Assembly (NCBI RefSeq): GCF_000517545.1
Contig: NZ_BAIV01000006.1
Location: forward strand, 1 to 64,000
From: Bacteroides reticulotermitis JCM 10512
GTDB lineage: Bacteria > Bacteroidota > Bacteroidia > Bacteroidales > Bacteroidaceae
DNA length: 64,000 bases
Direction of reading: 5' to 3'
Position numbers and translations under genes: made by a program. The notes beneath the pieces are model-generated. The model did no database searches. It was not told where the DNA came from and was given only the letters and a program-made list of their open reading frames with translations. Positions 56,911 to 64,000 of this stretch are shown piece by piece; positions within the stretch are counted from its first letter, which is position 1; the number at the start of each line of letters is the position of its first letter.

Positions 56911-59070
56911 ATGAACAGACTGAGACTTTATCTATTAGGGTTAATAACGCTAATAGTATGCTCTGCAAGAGCAGACGAGGGAATGTGGTTGTTGCAGTTG
57001 ATGCAAGAGCAACATTCGATAGACATGATGAAAAAACAAGGTTTAAAACTGGACGCCAAGGACTTATACAACCCGAACGGAGTCTCTCTTAAAGATGCAG
57101 TAGGCATCTTCGGAGGAGGATGTACCGGTGAGATTATCTCTCCCGAAGGACTTATCCTGACGAATCATCATTGTGGTTATGCCTCTATCCAACAACATAG
57201 CAGTGTTGAACACGATTATCTGACAGATGGTTTCTGGGCTGCTTCGAGAGACAAAGAATTAGCAACTCCGGGGTTGAAGTTTACGTTTATCGAACGAATT
57301 GAAGATATTACAGATCTTGTAAATGCAAAGATAGCCGCTAAAGAGATTACAGAGTCCGAGTCGTTCACCGGTCCTTTTCTGGAAAAACTGGCTATGAGCC
57401 TTTATCAACAAAGTGATTTGAAAGGCAAAAAAGGAATTGTACCACAAGCTCTTCCGTTTTATGCAGGTAATAGATTCTACATCTTTTATAAGAAGATCTA
57501 TTCGGACGTACGTATGGTAGCTGCTCCTCCCTCCTCTATTGGGAAGTTCGGTGGAGAAACCGACAACTGGATGTGGCCACGCCATACCGGTGACTTTTCG
57601 ATCTTCCGTATATATGCGGACGCGAATGGAGAACCTGCCGAATATGCTGCAACCAACACACCTCTAAAGACTCAGAAACATTTATCTATTTCACTGAAAG
57701 GTTTGAAAGAAGGAGATTATGCCATGATTATGGGATTTCCGGGAAGCACAAGCCGCTATCTGACTGTTTCCGAAATTAAGGAGCGCATGGAGTCGACCAA
57801 TGATCCTCGTATCCGCATTCGGGGTGCCCGCTTGTCTGTACTGAAAGAAGTTATGAATGCCAGCGACAAAATACGCATCCAGTATGCGAACAAATATGCC
57901 GGATCGAGCAATTACTGGAAGAATTCCATCGGAATGAATAAAGCAATTATCGACAATGACGTATTAGGCACCAAAGCCGAACAGGAAACGCTGTTTGCTG
58001 CTTTTGCACAAAAACAGAATAACAGCGATTATGTGAAGGTTGTGAGTCAGATTGACAACCACATAGCCCAGACTTCTCCGCTAAACTATCAGTTTACCAG
58101 CCTGCGTGAAGTATTCTTCGCTGCCATTGAATTTGGTAATAATCAGCTAACCACGCTGCGTGAAGCATTAGTTGCCAAGAATGACTCTTTAATTAAAGTC
58201 CGTTTACAGGAACTTAAAGAGGCCTATGCTGAAGTTCACAACAAAGACTACGACCATGAAGTAGACCGCAAGGTAGCCAAAGCTTTATTCCCATTGTATG
58301 CCGAAATGATTCCGGCAGAGCAACGCCCGTCTATCTACCGGGTTATCGAACAGAAGTATAAAGGAGATTACAATAAGTTTATTGACGAGATGTACGACCA
58401 TTCAATCATGGCCAATCAAACCAACTTTGATAATTTCGTTAAGAAACCAACTGTTAAAGTTATCGATCAGGATCTGGCTATACAATATTGTCAATCCAAG
58501 TACGATGCCTACAGACAGCTTGCAAGCCAACTTCAAGAACTGAACAAAGACTTAGCTCTTTTGCATAAAACATACATCCGCGGACTAAACGAGATGAAGT
58601 TACCCGTTCCCTCCTATCCGGATGCGAACTTTACCATTCGGTTGACTTACGGAAATGTGAAAGCATATAGCCCTAAAGACGGTGTGCACTATAATTACTA
58701 TACGACAACCAATGGAATACTTGAAAAAGAGAATCCGGAAGACCGTGAATTCGTAGTACCTGCCAAGCTGAAAGAATTGATCGAGAACAAAGACTATGGT
58801 CGTTACGCTTTGCCCAACGGTGAAATGCCGGTTTGCTTCCTGTCGACGAATGACATCACCGGTGGTAATTCAGGAAGTCCTGTTCTGAATGAAAACGGCG
58901 AACTGATTGGTTGTGCTTTTGATGGTAACTGGGAATCACTAAGTGGTGATATTAACTTCGATAACAGCCTGCAACGCTGTATTAATTTGGATATACGCTA
59001 TGTACTCTTTATCTTGGATAAACTAGGCAACTGCGGACATTTGATTAATGAAATGACAATTGTAGAATAA
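56911..59070 (+). CDS. S46 dipeptidyl-peptidase, DPP7-type
   Basis: 719 residues with signal peptide and mature start ADEGMWLLQ. Catalytic His in [10 protein letters not shown], the [15 protein letters not shown] block and catalytic Ser in [10 protein letters not shown]. Eighteen residues after that Ser is Gly (CAFDGNW), the position that is Gly673 in DPP7, so broad, hydrophobic P1 specificity is predicted. It would remove N-terminal dipeptides in the periplasm. The stop overlaps the start of the next S46 gene (TAATGA). Confidence 0.92.
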   Translation: MNRLRLYLLGLITLIVCSARADEGMWLLQLMQEQHSIDMMKKQGLKLDAKDLYNPNGVSLKDAVGIFGGGCTGEIISPEGLILTNHHCGYASIQQHSSVEHDYLTDGFWAASRDKELATPGLKFTFIERIEDITDLVNAKIAAKEITESESFTGPFLEKLAMSLYQQSDLKGKKGIVPQALPFYAGNRFYIFYKKIYSDVRMVAAPPSSIGKFGGETDNWMWPRHTGDFSIFRIYADANGEPAEYAATNTPLKTQKHLSISLKGLKEGDYAMIMGFPGSTSRYLTVSEIKERMESTNDPRIRIRGARLSVLKEVMNASDKIRIQYANKYAGSSNYWKNSIGMNKAIIDNDVLGTKAEQETLFAAFAQKQNNSDYVKVVSQIDNHIAQTSPLNYQFTSLREVFFAAIEFGNNQLTTLREALVAKNDSLIKVRLQELKEAYAEVHNKDYDHEVDRKVAKALFPLYAEMIPAEQRPSIYRVIEQKYKGDYNKFIDEMYDHSIMANQTNFDNFVKKPTVKVIDQDLAIQYCQSKYDAYRQLASQLQELNKDLALLHKTYIRGLNEMKLPVPSYPDANFTIRLTYGNVKAYSPKDGVHYNYYTTTNGILEKENPEDREFVVPAKLKELIENKDYGRYALPNGEMPVCFLSTNDITGGNSGSPVLNENGELIGCAFDGNWESLSGDINFDNSLQRCINLDIRYVLFILDKLGNCGHLINEMTIVE

Positions 59071-61228
59071 TGAAGAAACTATTTTTATTTACTACTTTTT
59101 TATTAGCAACCTTAAGCATTCACGCCGATGAAGGGATGTGGATGCTTACCGACTTGAAAGCGCAGAATGCGGTTGCTATGCGAGAATTAGGACTTGAAAT
59201 TCCTATTGAAGAAGTTTACAACGCCAACGGATTATCTCTGAAAGATGCAGTCGTGCATTTTGGAGGAGGCTGTACTGGCGAAATCATCTCTTCTGAGGGA
59301 CTGATCCTTACCAACCATCACTGTGGCTATGGAGCTATCCAACAACATAGTAGCGTAGAGCATGATTATTTAACCGATGGCTTCTGGGCCATGAATCGGG
59401 ATGCCGAGCTCCTACGCCTGAACTAACCGTTACTTTCATTGACCGTATACTGGATGTAACCAGCTATGTAAACGAACAATTGAAAACAGACGGAGATCCG
59501 AATGGCGTTAATTATCTTTCTCCGACTTACCTCAGCAGAGTAGCCGAGCGGTTTGCACGGGCAGAAAAGATAGAAGAAAGCCCAAGTACAAAGCTGGAAC
59601 TTAAAGCTTTCTACGGAGGCAACAAATATTATTTGTTTGTCAAGACCGTCTATAGCGATATACGTATGGTCGGCGCGCCTCCTTCTTCGATAGGCAAGTA
59701 CGGGGCCGATACGGACAACTGGATGTGGCCTCGCCATACCGGCGACTTTTCTTTGTTCCGTATCTATGCGGATAAAGATGGCAAGCCGGCAGCGTACGCT
59801 AAAGATAACGTTCCACTTCATGTGAAGAAGCATCTTAAAATCAGTATTGCCGGAGTTCAGGAAGGTGATTTTACCTTTGCGATGGGATTTCCGGGGCGTA
59901 ACTGGCGTTATATGATATCCGATGAAGTTGAGGAACGAATGCAAACAACCAATTTCATGCGTCACCATGTACGTGAAGTTCGGCAAGATGTATTGATGGA
60001 ACAGATGTTGAAAGATCCTGCTGTGCGTATTCATTACGCCAGCAAATATGCATCATCTGCCAACTATTGGAAAAATGCCATTGGCATGAACGAAGGACTT
60101 ACCCGTCTGAAAGTGCTTGACACGAAGCGTACACAACAAGAAGACCTTCTAGCTTACGGACGCGAGAAAGGAAATGATGCCTATCAAAAAGCTTTTGATG
60201 ACATACGCGCCATTGTCGCTCATCGCCGCAACGCACTTTATCATCAGCAAGCCATCAACGAGGCGCTTATCAGTGCACTCGACTTTATGCGCATTCCTTC
60301 CACAACCGAACTGGTCGCAGCTCTTCAAGCGAAAGATAAAGAGAAGATCAAGCTGGCTACTCAAAACCTGAAAGTAGAAGGTGATAAATATTTCGCTTCC
60401 GTGCCATTCCCCGAGGTTGAATTGTTAGTAGCCAAAGAAATGCTTAAGACTTATGCAAAGTATATTCCAGAAGAGCAGCGAATTAATATCTTCAAGATCA
60501 TTGATTCTCGTTTCAAAGGAAGTATAGACGCTTTTGCAGAGGCCTGTTTCAAAAGTTCGATTTTCGGCAATCCACAAAACTTCGAAAAGTTTATTCAGAA
60601 GCCTAGTCTCTATAAGATAAAGTACGACTGGATGGTGTTATTCAAATATTCAATTACCGATGGAATATTGCAAACAACCATTGCCATGAAAGACGCAAAT
60701 GCCAATTATGATGCTGCACATAAAGTATGGGTAAAAGGCATGATGGATCTAAAGCGAGAGAAAGGGACTCCAATTTATCCGGACGCGAATTCGACCTTGC
60801 GTTTGACATACGGGCAAGTATTGCCTTATGAGCCTGCCGATGGAGTGAAATATGATTATTACACCACCCTCAAAGGGGTAATGGAAAAAGAAGACCCGGC
60901 TAACTGGGAGTTTGTAGTACCTGATAAACTCAAACAGCTATACAAAGCCAAAGATTATGGCAAATACGGAAAAGATGGAGAAATGCCTGTCTGCTTCATT
61001 GTAAACACCGACAATACCGGAGGTAATTCGGGAAGTCCGGTATTTAACGGCAAGGGACAACTCGTAGGTACTGCGTTCGATCGCAACTACGAAGGGCTTA
61101 CCGGTGATATAGCATTCCGCCCCTCTTCTCAGCGGGCTGCGTGTGTAGACATCCGTTACATCCTGTTTCTTATTGATAAATATGCCGGAGCATCGCACAT
61201 CATTGATGAGCTAAGCCTGGTAAATTAA
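59070..61228 (+). CDS. S46 dipeptidyl-peptidase, DPP11-type (one-base frameshift)
   Basis: Tandem paralogue of the preceding gene and also 719 residues once repaired. The frame breaks at 59411-59412; one more C gives [17 protein letters not shown]. Signal peptide, start [10 protein letters not shown], catalytic His in [10 protein letters not shown] and Ser in [10 protein letters not shown]. Eighteen residues after the Ser is Arg (TAFDRNY), the position called Arg673 in DPP11, which selects Asp or Glu at P1. Together the pair would cover both hydrophobic and acidic dipeptides from host or dietary protein. Confidence 0.92.
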
Positions 61229-61237
61229 AAAAGATAG

Positions 61238-61296
61238 AACCGGAAGCAGGTAACTTGCAGATTCAATCAATACTAGCAAGTCCGCTTCCGGTTTTT
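61238..61296 (+). terminator. terminator after S46 pair
   Basis: AACCGGAAGC pairs perfectly with GCTTCCGGTT, with an inner CTTGC/GCAAG stem, and a T-run follows. Confidence 0.85.
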
Positions 61297-61305
61297 AGTT
61301 AGTCG

Positions 61306-61488
61306 CTAAACAAACTCCTCTACCATATACATTTCGGAAATGATCGTATTGATCACATCTTCCAGATTCTTAACCGCTTCTTCTTTCGAGTTCCCAGATG
61401 CATTGTATTGCATACTAGCTACCATCCACGCATAATACCGACCGTCTACCGCAAACGCGAGTACATAATCATTCTTTTCCAGTTTCAT
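61306..61488 (-). CDS. hypothetical protein, 60 residues
   Basis: MKLEKNDYVLAFAVDGRYYA start, ending SEMYMVEEFV. Small soluble alpha/beta protein, not recognised. Its ATG overlaps the stop of the glycosyltransferase gene (ATGA), so it is the second gene of that operon. Confidence 0.7.
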   Translation of the reverse strand: MKLEKNDYVLAFAVDGRYYAWMVASMQYNASGNSKEEAVKNLEDVINTIISEMYMVEEFV

Positions 61489-62611
61489 GTTGATAAATAG
61501 TTAGTTAATGTTGTTATTGGAGTAATACTTGGCTGCGTCGTAAACATGTTTTCCAATTCAAAGAGAATTTTGCGTTCACAACTTCGAGTCCAATACATAA
61601 ATTCCCGATTAGGCGTATATGTTTCGGCCGAGCTCAGCAAAGCTTTTAAATCAAAAGAATCGCTAATGATACCGGCACCGGACAATTGAGCATCGTACGC
61701 ATTACATTCCTGTTCGATGTGTACCGGCACCATCAAGACCGGTTTGCCTAAATACATTGCCTCACAAATCGACTCAAACCCACCTGTGCTTGCATAAGCA
61801 TAACAACCGGCCATGCCATTGAGGAATTTCACATCATCTATCTGGTGAAAGCTCAATGTTTCGTCAACTTGTGTAACTTCTTCGGCCTCAGCCCTATCCC
61901 AAAAAAACTTTAAAGAGACCTCGGGGTGCAAGGCATGAAAGGCTTCTATAGCGTCCGAAAAGCCGGAGTTAACCATATAACCATGGATATGATTTCCCTT
62001 TGCAGCTTGCAGCGCCAAAACTTCCTGCCGCAACAGAGGAGGAATTACAACAATCTCCTGCTTTTGATCTTTCTCCATCTGCTGAAAAGAAAGAGCTAGC
62101 TTTTTATCTGCCCGAAGACTTGTCAGTCGAGTGAAGAACCGAAGCATAAATAATTGGAGCGAACTCCTTTCCGGAAACTTAAACTCCTGATGCAAAAACA
62201 TATACTGATGTCCAATGCATACACAGGGAACAGACGGACGAAAGAACGCGTAAGTCAGTCCGGCCAATAGTTCGTAGAAATTGATAACAACTTCTGCCCC
62301 ACTCTCCTCAATACGGCGATTGATATAGCGAATGCTACGTAGATATTCCGGAAAATGCATGAGATTATAAGTGAAGCTTTTCTTCAGATTCATTCTTTTA
62401 TGATCTGCTTCGGGTAAAAAGTTGGGGCTGATAAAACGCTTTACCGGTGCTTGAACACTTCGATTGAAGAATCCCGGTAAAGTACGCGTCGAACTTTTAC
62501 CAACCAATATCTCCACAACTTCATGCCCGTTACGTATCAACATATCTTCAAGCGTGATGGCCTGTGTAAGATGCCTCTGCCCTCTCCTTGAACAATAAAT
62601 AAAAATTTCAT
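61485..62611 (-). CDS. GT28/MurG-fold glycosyltransferase family protein (one-base frameshift)
   Basis: Repaired length 375 residues. The start MKFLFIVQGEGRGHLTQAIT is interrupted near 62573, where one lost C/G pair breaks GRGHLTQ; the rest continues from MLIRNGHEVVEILVG. The GEGRGH glycine loop at the N-terminus and the C-terminal GCYAYASTGGFESICEAMYLGKPVL-type nucleotide-sugar site (quoted here in part: STGGFESICEAMYLGKPVL) place it in the GT-B superfamily. Donor and acceptor are unknown. Followed by an overlapping 60-residue gene. Confidence 0.85.
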
Positions 62612-62806
62612 AAGCAATAGTTATTGGTTCCGTTTCTGTTTTTTTCTTTACGCAAAGATCCTTTTTCCATGTTACAATGGAATAACTACGAGATGACTAT
62701 TTGATGAACAAATATGCCTATTTCACCGTTATAGTAATAAATCAGTTAATATACACCGTATTCATAGCTCCTGATAGATGTGAATACCATAAAGAAAGGA
62801 AAAATC

Positions 62807-63106
62807 ATGGAAAAGTTCGAAGATTTAATACAATCCCCCACTCCCGTTTTAGTAGATTTCTATGCTGAATGGTGTGGACCCTGCAAGGCTATGAAACCGA
62901 TTCTAGAAGAAGTGAAGGCAGCCGTAGGTGATAAAGTGCGAATCGTAAAAATAGATGTAGATGAGCGCCCGGCACTGGCTGGTGACTATCAGATACAGGC
63001 AGTACCGACATTTATTCTTTTCAAGAACGGTGAACCGGTATGGAGACATTCCGGTGTTATCCAGACCAATATCTTGAAAGGAGTATTGGCTCAGCATTAC
63101 GTATAA
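62807..63106 (+). CDS. trxA: thioredoxin
   Basis: 99 residues: FYAEWCGPCKAMKPIL active site, the buried Asp in KIDVDERP and cis-proline in QAVPTFILFK. Cytosolic, with no signal peptide. I start at MEKFEDL (62807). The in-frame ATG at 62780 adds nine residues without family match. A second, exported thioredoxin follows after 18 bases. Confidence 0.93.
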   Translation: MEKFEDLIQSPTPVLVDFYAEWCGPCKAMKPILEEVKAAVGDKVRIVKIDVDERPALAGDYQIQAVPTFILFKNGEPVWRHSGVIQTNILKGVLAQHYV

Positions 63107-63124
63107 AGAATTTAAAAACAATAA

Positions 63125-63592
63125 ATGAAGAAAGTATTAGTATCAGTAACCCTTGTCATGATCAGTGTGATTGTGTATGCATTCAATGACGGGGCTAAAA
63201 CAAATCAGGGTAAACAAGAAAATACAGGTAACGGTGAAGTTGTAACAATGGATAAAGCCATGTTTCTGAGTAAAGTTTTCAACTACGAGAATTCAAAGGA
63301 ATGGAATTATACCGGAGACAAACCTGCCATTATCGACCTATATGCCGATTGGTGCGGACCTTGCCGTCAGATAGCGCCTATCATGAAAGAGCTAGCTAAA
63401 GAATATGCTGACAGCATTGTCATTTATAAAGTGAATGTGGATAAGCAGAAAGAGCTGGCAGCCTTATTCAATGTAAGCAGTATTCCTCTATTTGTGTTCA
63501 TACCCATGAATGGTGACCCGCAACTTTTTCGTGGAGCTGCCGATAAAGCAACTTACAAAAAGGCTATCGATGAGTTTCTATTAAAGAAATAA
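63125..63592 (+). CDS. exported thioredoxin-family protein
   Basis: 155 residues. Signal peptide MKKVLVSVTLVMISVIVYAF, a short linker, then a thioredoxin fold with YADWCGPCRQIAPIM and cis-proline in VSSIPLFVF. It matches the periplasmic TrxP-type thioredoxins of Bacteroides, which act on envelope proteins. Pairing with a cytosolic trxA in one operon, ended by a strong terminator, suggests shared control. Confidence 0.9.
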   Translation: MKKVLVSVTLVMISVIVYAFNDGAKTNQGKQENTGNGEVVTMDKAMFLSKVFNYENSKEWNYTGDKPAIIDLYADWCGPCRQIAPIMKELAKEYADSIVIYKVNVDKQKELAALFNVSSIPLFVFIPMNGDPQLFRGAADKATYKKAIDEFLLKK

Positions 63593-63611
63593 GAAGTTAA
63601 TTAGTTTATAA

Positions 63612-63664
63612 AGCCATCAACAACGGCAGCCTCGGAAGAAGTCGCCTTGTTGATGGCTCTTTTT
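63612..63664 (+). terminator. terminator after thioredoxin pair
   Basis: AGCCATCAACAA and TTGTTGATGGCT form a perfect 12-bp stem extended by GGC/GCC after a bulge, and a T-run follows. Confidence 0.85.
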
Positions 63665-64000
63665 ATTATTGCATTTCGGAAACTCAAGCCATGTTTCGGA
63701 TCACCTGCAAAAGTATGGGGATTACGCCTGAATCTTTATTAATATATACAATAATAAGAGAATATTCATTATTCCCCTTAACTTAAATCTAGGGATATAG
63801 CCTGCCCTATAAACTAAGTAACCGATAAAACACGCAATTTAAGCGAGTTACACAATGATACAACACTCTTATGTCATAATCACTTTTTTCCGTAAACGAC
63901 TGATTGACAGTTCAATATATTGCGTCTACTTTTTTTCAGCCTGATCTACTCAATAGATAATACCGATTCCCGAAGATTGAGTACTTGACAAAATCCCTCG
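63665..64000. other. AT-rich end of window without a gene
   Basis: About 340 bases with no convincing reading frame, RNA or strong hairpin. It may be the upstream region of a gene beyond the window edge. Confidence 0.5.

Noticed and set aside
1..64000. Mobile element, prophage, defence island, rRNA or tRNA genes
   Set aside because: No integrase, transposase, relaxase, phage structural gene, restriction-modification gene, or tRNA-like T-loop with acceptor stem was found on either strand.

Overview
The window looks like an ordinary chromosomal stretch of a gut Bacteroides-type bacterium (Bacteroidales). The reasons are: moderate GC content; Bacteroidetes-style promoters (a TAnnTTTG -7 element just upstream of many genes); families typical of this group (S46 dipeptidyl-peptidases, a ChuR-type anaerobic sulfatase-maturating enzyme, PPi-dependent phosphofructokinase, DUF3244 and DUF4369 proteins, Porin_10-type outer membrane protein, a 663-residue NagB-like/PIG-L fusion, a VorABC-type 2-oxoacid oxidoreductase); and many SPII lipoproteins. 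I see no rRNA, tRNA, CRISPR array, prophage, integrase or transposase.

Layout. 1-3600: end of a GH51 arabinofuranosidase, then transketolase and ribose-5-phosphate isomerase B (pentose use). 3.7-8.2 kb (minus): a lipoprotein, a DUF456 membrane protein and a RavA/ViaA-type MoxR ATPase plus VWA operon. 8.5-11.7 kb: an operon for a ferredoxin-dependent 2-oxoacid oxidoreductase, with a TPR protein at its head and a small membrane protein between the alpha and beta subunits. 11.7-16.5 kb: porin, solute-binding protein, Gfo/Idh/MocA oxidoreductase, guanine deaminase. 16.6-19.6 kb (minus): FadL-like barrel and a Gly/Trp/Tyr plus Ser/Arg low-complexity exported protein. 19.7-23.3 kb: prmA, GH25 lysozyme, pfp. 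23.3-24.5 kb: a gene-free block with palindromes built on CTGAAAGC. 24.5-28.4 kb: patatin/Omp85 protein and GH43 enzyme. 28.7-36.2 kb: acyltransferase, omega-amidase, NagB-like fusion, amidase ('xanthan lyase'), small genes. 36.2-41.6 kb: ygiQ, mfd. 41.7-47 kb: polyprenol-phosphate mannosyltransferase, pyrC, MetH activation-domain protein, ECF sigma factor, membrane protein, metallophosphoesterase. 47-52 kb: sbcCD and an acyltransferase. 52.4-55.5 kb (minus): DUF3244, a membrane TPR/HTH protein, DUF4369. 55.6-61.3 kb: chuR-type maturase and two tandem S46 peptidases. 61.3-63.6 kb: glycosyltransferase and two thioredoxins.

The most striking global property is technical or evolutionary: at least a dozen otherwise intact genes are broken by single small indels, nearly all one-base losses inside a short homopolymer. 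Restoring one base gives the full family-length protein in each case. I read this as consensus error in the sequence rather than mass pseudogenisation. Coordinates of broken genes below span the whole repaired gene.

No obviously new defence or mobile system is present. The best leads are: the NagB-like protein in which three of the canonical deaminase catalytic positions are replaced; a TusA-like protein without the CPxP cysteine; a microprotein embedded in the oxidoreductase operon; a one-protein membrane TPR/HTH regulator; a strongly biased exported low-complexity protein; and the unexplained palindrome cluster at 23.7-24.2 kb.
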